Shown here one piece after another: positions 24,997 to 31,961 of a stretch of 35,404 nucleotides of DNA. This DNA comes from Bacillota bacterium (GTDB lineage Bacteria; Bacillota; UBA4882; UBA10575). The position numbers and the translations under genes are program-made. The DNA lies in contig JAAYHY010000048.1 in the NCBI GenBank assembly GCA_012735135.1, positions 1 through 35,404 of the forward strand, read 5' to 3'. The notes beneath the pieces are model-generated. The model ran no database searches, was not told the DNA's origin, and worked only from the letters and a program-made list of their open reading frames with translations. Numbering within the stretch: the stretch's first letter is position 1; the number at the start of each line of letters is the position of its first letter.

Positions 24997-25368
24997 ATGA
25001 AGTTAAGCGCCGTACAAAAGTTGTTGAAAGCAAAGATCCTGACCGGGGAAGAACTCCTAGACCAAATCGAGGTCAAAATGATCTGTGGTTCCGACTTGAT
25101 CAGTGATGTTTTAACATTTACCAAAGCAAAATCCCTTCTCCTCACCGGCTTAACCATCCCCCAGATTATTCGGACCGCCGAGATGATTGATCTCTGCGGG
25201 ATCGTCTTTGTCCGGGGGAAAACCCCCGGCGCCGATGTTGTTTCCATGGCGGCGGAGCGGTCTCTTCCTTTACTCGTTACCGATCTTCCCCTTTACGAGT
25301 CTTGCGGTCTTTTATATACTGCCGGTATCCAAGGTTGTAGCGGACTGCAAAACAACAACCGGGGGTGA
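24997..25368 (+). CDS. DRTGG-domain protein (copy 1)
   Basis: A 123-residue protein made of one DRTGG domain, a ligand-binding-like module also found in some phosphotransacetylases and linked to CBS proteins. Visible are GSDLISDVL, a hydrophobic core, and TDLPLYESCGLLYTAGI near the end. Stand-alone DRTGG genes are a regular part of [FeFe]-hydrogenase neighbourhoods in Clostridia and Thermotogae, but their role is unknown. It starts at ATG 24997 after AAGGAG. It overlaps the next gene by GTGA, so the two are translationally coupled. It is clearly related to copy 2 three genes downstream. Confidence 0.85.
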   Translation: MKLSAVQKLLKAKILTGEELLDQIEVKMICGSDLISDVLTFTKAKSLLLTGLTIPQIIRTAEMIDLCGIVFVRGKTPGADVVSMAAERSLPLLVTDLPLYESCGLLYTAGIQGCSGLQNNNRG

Positions 25369-25832
25369 AAAAATTGGCGGAAACCCGGGTCCTTTTAGAG
25401 TTCCCGGTGGAAGGGGGTAATTTTCCGGCGGCCGGTGAAGCGGCCAGTAAGGTAAAGAAAACCCTCCAAAAGTTGGGCATCGATTCCGATTTGACCAGAA
25501 GGGTTTCCATCGCCACCTATGAAGCGGAAATGAATATCGTGATCCATGCTGAGTATGGAAAAATTACCTTACAAGTGGATGCGGAAGGAATTTGGGTCCG
25601 GGCAGAAGACCGGGGGAAAGGGATTCCCGATATTGACCAGGCGATGCTCGAAGGATTTTCCACCGCACCGGAAAGGATTCGAGAAATGGGTTTTGGCGCC
25701 GGGATGGGATTGCCCAATATTAAAAAATGCGCCGATCAGCTTGAGATCAAAACTAAGCTCAACGTCGGTACTACCGTCGACATGGGTTTTTATTATCCGG
25801 CAAAGAGTAAAAGTGAAAAGCGGACAACCTAG
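25365..25832 (+). CDS. RsbW/SpoIIAB-like anti-sigma ATPase
   Basis: A 155-residue stand-alone GHKL ATPase of the HATPase_c_2 (serine-protein kinase/anti-sigma) type. N-box: ATYEAEMNIVIHA (about 46-58). G1: EDRGKGIPDIDQAM (about 80-93). G2: GFGAGMGLPNIKKCAD (about 108-123). ATP binding should be intact. In known hydrogenase clusters this gene lies beside the DRTGG and HydS genes, as here; a regulatory kinase acting on a partner protein is inferred, and no anti-anti-sigma or sigma factor gene is adjacent. It starts at GTG 25365, overlapping the upstream stop. Confidence 0.87.
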   Translation: MKKLAETRVLLEFPVEGGNFPAAGEAASKVKKTLQKLGIDSDLTRRVSIATYEAEMNIVIHAEYGKITLQVDAEGIWVRAEDRGKGIPDIDQAMLEGFSTAPERIREMGFGAGMGLPNIKKCADQLEIKTKLNVGTTVDMGFYYPAKSKSEKRTT

Positions 25833-25864
25833 GCCAAACTGATCTTCCGTGAGGAGGTGGTTTG

Positions 25865-27247
25865 ATGGAGCCCCGTGCCCATTCCGTCGTCATGGACGAG
25901 GAGAAATGTAAAGGGTGTACCAATTGCATTAAAAGGTGTCCGACGGAAGCAATCCGCGTCCGCGGTGGTAAAGCGTTTATCCTTACCGAACGTTGTATTG
26001 ATTGTGGGGAATGTATTCGCACCTGCGAAAACCATGCCAAAAAAGCAGTAGCCGATTCCTTGGAAACCCTTCAGCAATATAAATACCGGGTGGCTTTGCC
26101 CGCTCCCAGTCTTTACGCCCAGTTTAAATCCGAAAAGCCCGAAAAGATCCTTGCCGCCCTTTCTCAATTGGGTTTTGATGAAATTTACGAAGTGGCATAT
26201 GCGGCCGAGTTAACGACCTGTGCCATTCAACAGTATATCCGGGACTACCGGGAAGCCCACGGTGCCGAGGCTTATCCCCTTATTTCTTCATCCTGCCCGG
26301 TCGTCACCCGTTTGATTCAAGTGCGTTTTCCCAGTTTGCTCCCAAATTTGATTCCGGTGGATCCACCCTATATTACCGCCGCCAAATTTTTTCTCCGGCA
26401 AAGATTGCCCGCTCTCAACCTTTCCCGGGAACAAGTGGGCGTCTTTTTTATTACACCTTGTCCGGCCAAGATTACCGACCTTAACAATTACGGCAAACAA
26501 TTGGTGGACGGCGCCATCCCCATTAACGTCCTCTTTGGCAAGGTGAATCAACTTTTGTTCCGGAAAGGAGATTCCCCGTCGGTACGGGAAAGTTCCGGCG
26601 TGGGAATCGGCTGGGCCCGCGCCGGAGGGGAAAATTTTGCGGTCAAATCCGAAAACGCCATGGCGGTTGACGGGATCCAGAATGTCGTTGCCTTGTTGGA
26701 AGAGATCGAAATGGATAAACTCCAAGATATTGAATATATCGAAGCCATGGCTTGTCCCCAAGGTTGTGTTGGCGGCGCCTTAACGGTGGAGAACCCCTTT
26801 GTCGCCCGGGTAATGATCCGGAAACTAGCCACCCAATACGGCGACCAGATTTTACCGGCTAAAGTGAAGGCGTTGTACAAAGAGTTAACCAAAGAGCAAC
26901 CCCGTTTTTTCATCCATGACCAAGTAATCCCCGCCAAACCTGTCTTAAAATTAGACGGGGATTTAACTAAAGCGATTACTAAATTAAACCAACTAGAGGA
27001 GATTGTCACAAAATTACCCGGGATTGATTGTGGCGCCTGCGGTTCGCCGACCTGCCGCTCATTAGCGGAAGACATTGTTCAGAACAATGCCCAACTAACC
27101 GATTGTATTATTATCCTGCGGGAACAATTGGAAGAGTTGGCACAGCGCTTATTGGTTTTAGCCCAAATCCGGCCACCGGCGATGGGTTGGGAAACTGGAA
27201 GAAAGGGGGAGAAAAATGACCCTGAAGGAATTGGCCGCGGGGATTGA
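25865..27247 (+). CDS. HydS-like sensory [FeFe]-hydrogenase homologue
   Basis: A 460-residue iron-sulfur protein. Order: a 2[4Fe-4S] ferredoxin domain (about 4-62, CKGCTNCIKRCP and CIDCGECIRTC), the H-cluster domain, and a C-terminal CGACGSPTC...C segment fitting the CX2CX4CX16C pattern of HydS proteins. All four H-cluster ligand cysteines appear: L1 SSSCP, L2 TPCPAK, L3 MACPQGC. In L1 the proton-relay Cys of catalytic enzymes (TSCCP) is Ser, as expected for slow, sensory-type groups. No PAS domain is visible, so group D-like is more likely than group C. It probably senses H2 or redox state and signals with the adjacent ATPase, DRTGG and PHP proteins. ATG 25865 is preferred over TTG 25862 given GAGGAGGTGG upstream. 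Confidence 0.88.
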   Translation: MEPRAHSVVMDEEKCKGCTNCIKRCPTEAIRVRGGKAFILTERCIDCGECIRTCENHAKKAVADSLETLQQYKYRVALPAPSLYAQFKSEKPEKILAALSQLGFDEIYEVAYAAELTTCAIQQYIRDYREAHGAEAYPLISSSCPVVTRLIQVRFPSLLPNLIPVDPPYITAAKFFLRQRLPALNLSREQVGVFFITPCPAKITDLNNYGKQLVDGAIPINVLFGKVNQLLFRKGDSPSVRESSGVGIGWARAGGENFAVKSENAMAVDGIQNVVALLEEIEMDKLQDIEYIEAMACPQGCVGGALTVENPFVARVMIRKLATQYGDQILPAKVKALYKELTKEQPRFFIHDQVIPAKPVLKLDGDLTKAITKLNQLEEIVTKLPGIDCGACGSPTCRSLAEDIVQNNAQLTDCIIILREQLEELAQRLLVLAQIRPPAMGWETGRKGEKNDPEGIGRGD

Positions 27248-27560
27248 GGCGGAGGTGGTGACCGGTGAGGAAAGACTGGGGGAAAAGATCACCGGAGTTT
27301 ACGTTTCCGACCTCTTAAGCGATGTGATGGGGCACGCCCGGGAAGGAGAAGTCTGGCTGACCATCCAAACCCATACCAATGTGGTGGCGGTAGCTTTATT
27401 ACTGAACTTAGCCGCCGTTGTGTTTACGGCCGGCGCCAAACCCGACGCTTTAACGGTGGAAAAAGCGAAAAAGGAGGGGACTGTTCTCCTTACTACTCAT
27501 TTAAGCACCTTTGAAACAGCTGGACGCCTCTACCTAAAGCAAAATGAAAAGGCCACTTAA
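27216..27560 (+). CDS. DRTGG-domain protein (copy 2)
   Basis: A 114-residue single DRTGG domain. It shares with copy 1 the pattern SDLLSDV, a VVFTAGAKPDA-like turn, and a final TxLxxxExxGxLY motif, so the two are paralogues in one operon. It starts at ATG 27216 behind AAAGGGGGAG, inside the 3' end of the HydS-like gene (32-base overlap), and overlaps the PHP gene by 17 bases. The two copies may form a heteromer or bind different ligands. This is inferred. Confidence 0.83.
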   Translation: MTLKELAAGIEAEVVTGEERLGEKITGVYVSDLLSDVMGHAREGEVWLTIQTHTNVVAVALLLNLAAVVFTAGAKPDALTVEKAKKEGTVLLTTHLSTFETAGRLYLKQNEKAT

Positions 27561-28284
27561 AACCTATAACGCCGATCTTCACCTGCACACCGTCCTTTCA
27601 CCCTGTGGGGACGGGCAGATGGTGCCGGAACTGATCTTTTCCCAAGCCCTAAAAAATCAGGTTAAGGTACTGGCGATTACGGATCACAATTCCACGGGTA
27701 ATCTTCCGGCTTTTCTACGCTGCTGCCCACCGGAAATATGGGTAATCCCCGGGATGGAAGTCCAGACCAAAGAAGAAATTCATTTGATCTGTTTGTTTCC
27801 CGGCCTGGAACCGGCGATGGAGTGGGGGAGGACGGTCCGGGCGTTATTACCGCCTGTCAGGAACGAAAAGGGGTACTTTGGCCCCCAAATCATCCTGGAC
27901 GAAAGGGGAAAGATCAGCGGAGAGGAGGAACTTCTTCTCCTTAACTCCATTGGTCTGTCTCTGGAAGAGACCGTGGTTCAAGTCCGCAATTTAGGCGGGA
28001 TCATCTATCCGGCCCATATCGACCGACCGGCCTTTAGTATCAACTCACAAATCGGGTTTATCCCCGCCACTTTGGAGTTTAGAGTCCTGGAAATCTCAGC
28101 GCGCACTTCTTGGGAACAAACCAGTCGTCAGCATCCCGGCTACACGTTAGTCCAAGCCTCCGATGCCCATTATTTACCCCAAATTGGCGTGAAGACTTCC
28201 ACTTTACAAATGGCCGGTTTGGACTGGGACGAGTTGCTTTTAGCCTTAAACCGGCAGGAAGGGAGGGATGTGATCCTTCATTAA
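27544..28284 (+). CDS. PHP-domain metal-dependent phosphoesterase
   Basis: A 246-residue PHP (polymerase and histidinol phosphatase) family enzyme. Metal-binding residues are visible: DLHLHT (His13, His15), ITDHNST, the GMEV glutamate, PAHID, and SDAHY near the C terminus. Relatives hydrolyse nucleoside 3',5'-bisphosphates or short RNA. Its substrate here is unknown. PHP proteins recur beside hydS/hydC in anaerobes, which suggests that a phosphorylated small molecule or nucleotide is part of the redox signalling. It starts at ATG 27544 within copy 2 of the DRTGG gene, so translation is coupled. It is the last gene before the hydC promoter. Confidence 0.9.
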   Translation: MKRPLKTYNADLHLHTVLSPCGDGQMVPELIFSQALKNQVKVLAITDHNSTGNLPAFLRCCPPEIWVIPGMEVQTKEEIHLICLFPGLEPAMEWGRTVRALLPPVRNEKGYFGPQIILDERGKISGEEELLLLNSIGLSLEETVVQVRNLGGIIYPAHIDRPAFSINSQIGFIPATLEFRVLEISARTSWEQTSRQHPGYTLVQASDAHYLPQIGVKTSTLQMAGLDWDELLLALNRQEGRDVILH

Positions 28285-28288
28285 CATT

Positions 28289-28319
28289 AATGTAATGTGG
28301 CAAATCCAGCTATTACATT
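28289..28319. promoter_or_regulatory. Inverted-repeat operator of the hydCB operon
   Basis: AATGTAAT and ATTACATT form an 8-bp inverted repeat with a 15-bp gap, whose right arm overlaps the -35 of the hydC promoter. An additional palindrome ACATTAATGT (28284-28293) overlaps the left arm. It does not match the Rex consensus TTGTGAA-N6-TTCACAA, so another repressor is suspected. Confidence 0.55.
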
Positions 28320-28346
28320 GAATTTTTGTTAAAACAATGGTATTCT
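28318..28346 (+). promoter_or_regulatory. Promoter of hydC-ATPase-hydB
   Basis: TTGAAT (28318-28323) and TATTCT (28341-28346) are separated by 17 bp, 41 bases ahead of the hydC start. Confidence 0.65.
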
Positions 28347-28386
28347 AAAGCGTGGAGTAAGATCTATGCTTGAGGAGGCAGTAAAG

Positions 28387-28878
28387 ATGGCAGAAGCATG
28401 TTGCCATGGTATTTCGGACGAAAAATACCAGAAACTTGATGAGATCATTAACCAGTACAAAGGAAAGCCGGGTGGCTTAATTCCGGTTCTCCATCAAGCC
28501 CAATTAATCTTCGGTTACCTGCCGAAAGAAGTGCAGATCAGAGTAGCGGAAGGACTTGACATCCCGTTAAGTGAAGTCTATGGTGTGATTACTTTTTACT
28601 CTTTCTTCTCCCAAAAGCCAAGGGGAAAATATACCATTGGCGTTTGTTTAGGGACGGCTTGCTATGTGAAGGGAGCAGCCGAAATTGTTGAAGCGCTGGA
28701 GGAAAATCTGGGCATTAAAGTCGGAGACACAACCGAGAATGGAGAGTTTTCCTTAATGGTCACCCGTTGTTTGGGCGCCTGTGGGCTGGCTCCGGTCTTA
28801 ACGATTGGTGAAGATGTGTATGGACGTTTAACTCCTGATAAAATTCCGGAGATCATCAAAGCTTACGAGAATCGGTAA
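28387..28878 (+). CDS. hydC: NuoE-like [2Fe-2S] subunit of NAD-dependent hydrogenase (HydC)
   Basis: A 163-residue thioredoxin-fold [2Fe-2S] protein, the small electron-transfer subunit partnered with HydB/NuoF. The four ligands are Cys87 and Cys92 (CLGTAC) and Cys128 and Cys132 (RCLGAC). The LIPVLHQAQLIFGYLP helix and VYGVITFYSFF are family marks. ATG 28387 is chosen over the tracked 28366 because GAGGAGG lies 9 bases upstream and the product then begins MAEACCHG, as HydC proteins commonly do. It opens the second hydrogenase-type operon. In trimeric electron-bifurcating hydrogenases HydA, HydB and HydC act together in the cytoplasm. Confidence 0.93.
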   Translation: MAEACCHGISDEKYQKLDEIINQYKGKPGGLIPVLHQAQLIFGYLPKEVQIRVAEGLDIPLSEVYGVITFYSFFSQKPRGKYTIGVCLGTACYVKGAAEIVEALEENLGIKVGDTTENGEFSLMVTRCLGACGLAPVLTIGEDVYGRLTPDKIPEIIKAYENR

Positions 28879-28952
28879 TATCCGCAAAAAAGGAAAAACG
28901 TTTTTTTATTTTCCCCTCCTTGTGATTTTTGGATCAAAGTCCGGTGATCGTT

Positions 28953-29498
28953 TTGAAAGACCTTTCCTTACACCTTTTGGATCTAGCTCAAAATTCATTA
29001 CGGGCGGGAGCTACTTTAATCGGTTTTTTCCTTGACGAACGCATCGAGGAAAACCTCTTGGTTGTCGAGATCAAAGATAACGGCAGAGGAATGACCCCCG
29101 AAGAAGTTGCGCAAGTAATGGATCCCTTTTTCACGACCCGGACGACCCGAAGAGTAGGTTTGGGTGTGCCGCTCTTTGCCGCCGCCGCCCAGCGCTGTGG
29201 CGGCGAATTAACGATCCGGTCCACACTAAATCAAGGAACACATCTAACTGCCCGTTTCCTTTTAAACCATTGGGACAAGCCTCCCCTGGGTGATATGGCC
29301 GGAACGTTAATCACTTTAATCGCCGGCCATCCCGGTACGGATTTCGTCTATCAGCACCGGAGGGGAAAAGTCCGGTATTATTTTGATACCAGAAAAATTA
29401 AAGAACAATTAAAAGATGTTCCGATTTGTAACCCAACGATTTTAACTTATTTAGAAGAAGAGATCCGGACAGGTTTAGCTCAGATCGAGAACTTATAA
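28953..29498 (+). CDS. Stand-alone histidine-kinase-like ATPase
   Basis: A 181-residue GHKL ATPase without sensor or phosphoacceptor domains. Motifs: LAQNSLRAGA (N-box), DNGRGM (G1), DPFFTTRTTRRVGLGVPLF (F and G2). The C-terminal 80 residues form a further domain (from about GDMAGTLITLIAGHPG) seen in the same gene family next to hydB. TTG 28953 is chosen since the protein then begins MKDLSLHLLDLAQNS, like its relatives; the tracked 28929 has no Shine-Dalgarno site. Its place between hydC and hydB is standard in Clostridia and Thermotogae, but its role there is unknown. A redox-linked regulatory partner is inferred. Confidence 0.88.
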   Translation: MKDLSLHLLDLAQNSLRAGATLIGFFLDERIEENLLVVEIKDNGRGMTPEEVAQVMDPFFTTRTTRRVGLGVPLFAAAAQRCGGELTIRSTLNQGTHLTARFLLNHWDKPPLGDMAGTLITLIAGHPGTDFVYQHRRGKVRYYFDTRKIKEQLKDVPICNPTILTYLEEEIRTGLAQIENL

Positions 29499-29534
29499 AA
29501 CTAATTAAGCAATAAAGGAAGAAGGGAAGGAATT

Positions 29535-31328
29535 ATGAACCTTTATCGTGCTCATGTTTTAATATGCGGCGGCGCCGGTTGCCTTTCGTCGGGCTGTAAA
29601 GCAGTCCAGGAAAAATTTATTGCCGAATTAAAAGCGCACAACTTGGAAAATGAAGTCAAGATGGTGGAAACCGGGTGTATTGGCACCTGTGATCTGGGAC
29701 CGGTCATTGTGATCTATCCGGAAGGCGTTTTTTACAAAAAAGTCGCTCCGGAAGATGTTCAAGAAATTATCGAAGAACACCTGATTAAAGGAAGGTACGT
29801 CACCCGTTTATTATATGAACGGCCAGTTTCCGGCGAACAGATCCCCTTTTATAATGAGATCGATTTCTTCCGGAAACAACAGCGGATTGCCTTACGGAAC
29901 GTCGGGATCATCAATCCCGAAGTGATTGAGGAATATATTGCCCGGGACGGCTATTTGGCCCTGGGCAAAGTGCTCACGCAGTACACGCCCGAACAAGTCA
30001 TCCAAGAAATTAAAGACTCCGGTTTACGGGGGAGGGGAGGAGCCGGCTTTCCGACCGGTTTGAAATGGGAGTTTACCAGAAAAGCCCCCGGCGATCAGAA
30101 ATATGTGATCTGTAACGCCGACGAGGGGGACCCCGGCGCTTTCATGGACCGGAGTGTTCTGGAAGGTGACCCCCACTCCGTAATCGAGGCGATGACCATC
30201 GCCGGTTATGCTGTTGGCGCCAACCAAGGCTATGTTTACGTCCGGGCGGAGTACCCCTTAGCCGTGCAAAGGTTGGAGGACGCGATCAAAAAAGCCCGTG
30301 AATTCGGGATGTTGGGTGAGAATATTTTGGGAACCAGTTTCTCCTTTGATCTGGAGATCCGGGTCGGGGCCGGTGCCTTTGTCTGTGGTGAGGAAACAGC
30401 CCTCTTGGCCTCCATCGAAGGGAAGCGGGGAGAACCCCGTCCCAAGCCGCCTTTCCCAGCCTCCCACGGGTTATGGGGCAAACCAACTTTAATCAATAAT
30501 GTGGAGACCTACGCCAATATCCCCGTCATTATCAACCGGGGCGCCGACTGGTTTAAACAGTTCGGGACGGAAAAAAGCAAAGGCACAAAGGTCTTTGCCT
30601 TAGCCGGAAAAGTGAATAACACCGGTCTGGTCGAAGTGCCGATGGGCACTACTTTGCGCGAAGTCATCTTTGAGTTGGGCGGTGGTATTCCCAACCATAA
30701 ACGGTTTAAAGCAGCCCAAACCGGTGGTCCCTCCGGCGGTTGCCTGACCGAAAAAGACCTGGATCGCCCAATGGATTACGAGTCGTTAGTAGCGGCCGGT
30801 TCGATGATGGGGTCCGGTGGCTTAATCGTCATGGACGAAGATAACTGTATGGTGGATGTCGCCCGCTTCTTCCTGGAGTTCACCCAGGATGAATCTTGCG
30901 GAAAATGTACCCCGTGCCGGATCGGAACCAAAAGAATGTTGGAGATTTTGATCAAAATCACCCAAGGTAAAGGCGAAGAGCGGGATCTGGAGATCTTGGA
31001 GGAATTGGCCACTACCATTAAAGCCACCGCCCTTTGCGGATTGGGTCAATCGGCGCCAAATCCGGTCCTGAGCACCATCCGGAATTTCCGGGATGAATAT
31101 TTGGCCCACATCAGGGAGAAAAGGTGCCCCGCCAAAGTCTGCCGGGCCTTGTTGCAATACACAATTATCAGCGAATTGTGTAAAGGGTGCGGCTTGTGCG
31201 CGCGTAACTGTCCGGAGAAAGCCATCAGCGGTGAACCGAAGAAACCTTACACCATTGACCAGGAAAAATGTATCAAGTGCGGTAATTGTCTGGATAAATG
31301 TCCCTTTAACGCAATTGAGCTTAAGTAA
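29535..31328 (+). CDS. hydB: NuoF-like NADH/FMN subunit of NAD-dependent hydrogenase (HydB)
   Basis: A 597-residue diaphorase subunit that binds NAD(H), FMN and several Fe-S clusters and carries electron bifurcation in HydABC-type enzymes. Order: an N-terminal [2Fe-2S] thioredoxin-like domain (CGGAGCLSSGC, TGCIGTCDLG), the FMN and NADH binding core (GLRGRGGAGFPTGLKWEF, CNADEGDPGAFMDR, GAGAFVCGEETALL), the 4Fe-4S site ESCGKCTPCRIGTKRM with a later LCGLGQ, and a C-terminal 2[4Fe-4S] ferredoxin (CKGCGLCARNCPEKA, CIKCGNCLDKCPFNA). It starts at ATG 29535 behind GGAAGGAAGGGAAGG. The usual next gene, hydA, is absent here. It could pair with a distant HydA or with another enzyme such as formate dehydrogenase. 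Confidence 0.94.
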   Translation: MNLYRAHVLICGGAGCLSSGCKAVQEKFIAELKAHNLENEVKMVETGCIGTCDLGPVIVIYPEGVFYKKVAPEDVQEIIEEHLIKGRYVTRLLYERPVSGEQIPFYNEIDFFRKQQRIALRNVGIINPEVIEEYIARDGYLALGKVLTQYTPEQVIQEIKDSGLRGRGGAGFPTGLKWEFTRKAPGDQKYVICNADEGDPGAFMDRSVLEGDPHSVIEAMTIAGYAVGANQGYVYVRAEYPLAVQRLEDAIKKAREFGMLGENILGTSFSFDLEIRVGAGAFVCGEETALLASIEGKRGEPRPKPPFPASHGLWGKPTLINNVETYANIPVIINRGADWFKQFGTEKSKGTKVFALAGKVNNTGLVEVPMGTTLREVIFELGGGIPNHKRFKAAQTGGPSGGCLTEKDLDRPMDYESLVAAGSMMGSGGLIVMDEDNCMVDVARFFLEFTQDESCGKCTPCRIGTKRMLEILIKITQGKGEERDLEILEELATTIKATALCGLGQSAPNPVLSTIRNFRDEYLAHIREKRCPAKVCRALLQYTIISELCKGCGLCARNCPEKAISGEPKKPYTIDQEKCIKCGNCLDKCPFNAIELK

Positions 31329-31456
31329 TAGCGGGTAAAAGCGGCTAATTAAATTTTCCTCCTTCACCACCTCGCCTTTTTGTTCATATCATGTACCAGA
31401 AGAAATTCGTCCTTGGCAATTATTTTCTATGGCGGAATGGAGAGGAGGAAGGGCAG

Positions 31457-31711
31457 ATGGCCCAATTACCGAGTACGCATCGACCCAATCTCCTTGATCA
31501 GTTGAGCCCCAGAGAGCGGGAGATCCTGCCTTTAGTGGCTCAAGGAAAGGATAATCGCGAGATTGGTAGGATCTTATTCATCAGCGAAAAAACGGCGAAA
31601 AATTATGTCACCAGTATCCGGAAGAAATTAGGACTGAAAAACCGTACCCAGATTGCCCTCTTTGCGCTTAAAGAGGGGATCATTAATCTTGATGACACTT
31701 TAGTCAATTAG
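31457..31711 (+). CDS. GerE-like stand-alone LuxR-type HTH regulator
   Basis: An 84-residue protein that is almost only a LuxR/GerE helix-turn-helix: LSPREREILPLVAQGKDNREIGRILFISEKTAKNYVTSIRKKLGLKNRTQIALFAL. ATG 31457 is chosen because GGAGG stands 8 bases upstream; the tracked 31391 adds 22 residues without a signal. The closest known architecture is GerE, the late mother-cell regulator of Bacillus sporulation, which is likewise HTH-only. No receiver domain is present. It follows hydB on the same strand after about 130 bases, and a CATATCAT at 31385-31392 is faintly like a SigE/SigK -10. It may regulate sporulation or the adjacent redox operon. The target is unknown. Confidence 0.85.
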   Translation: MAQLPSTHRPNLLDQLSPREREILPLVAQGKDNREIGRILFISEKTAKNYVTSIRKKLGLKNRTQIALFALKEGIINLDDTLVN

Positions 31712-31750
31712 TTTATTACCCCATAAAGATAATCTTTGTGAACTGTAGGG

Positions 31751-31784
31751 ATGCAGTCTTGACTTACCAAGGCTGCATTTTTTT
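31751..31784 (+). terminator. Rho-independent terminator after the GerE-like gene
   Basis: ATGCAGTCTTG pairs with CAAGGCTGCAT (11 bp, one T-G pair) around ACTTAC and is followed by seven T residues. Confidence 0.9.
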
Positions 31785-31961
31785 ACATAAAGGATTAGGA
31801 CCTAAGACCACGAAAATATTAAGCACCGAAGTGGTTGCGGTCTATGGTATACCTGATGGTAGAGGAGGCGAAAAAGCGGACAACCACCGGTTGGACGGAG
31901 GGAAGAACAAACCAACCGTTGCAGCACCGACGAAAAGGGCAGTCTGAAGGGAGAAGATTCG
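31785..31961 (+). other. Leader region of the CAP-domain gene, structured
   Basis: About 180 bases with no credible gene. It holds several pairing elements: ACCAC/GTGGT around 31807-31835, palindrome GGTATACC (31846-31853), and two competing hairpins, CAACC-ACC-GGTTG (31881-31893) and CGGTTGG/CCAACCG (31888-31918). The mutually exclusive helices resemble a switch, but no known riboswitch class was recognised. The tracked ORF at 31738 crosses the terminator and is not believed. Confidence 0.4.

Noticed and set aside
28879-28928. Terminator between hydC and the ATPase gene
   Set aside because: Only an AAAAACGTTTTT stretch with little GC pairing is present, so it is too weak to call.
31738-31947. 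69-residue ORF on the plus strand
   Set aside because: It runs through the terminator at 31751-31784 and the structured leader, lacks a Shine-Dalgarno site, and has no protein-like pattern.
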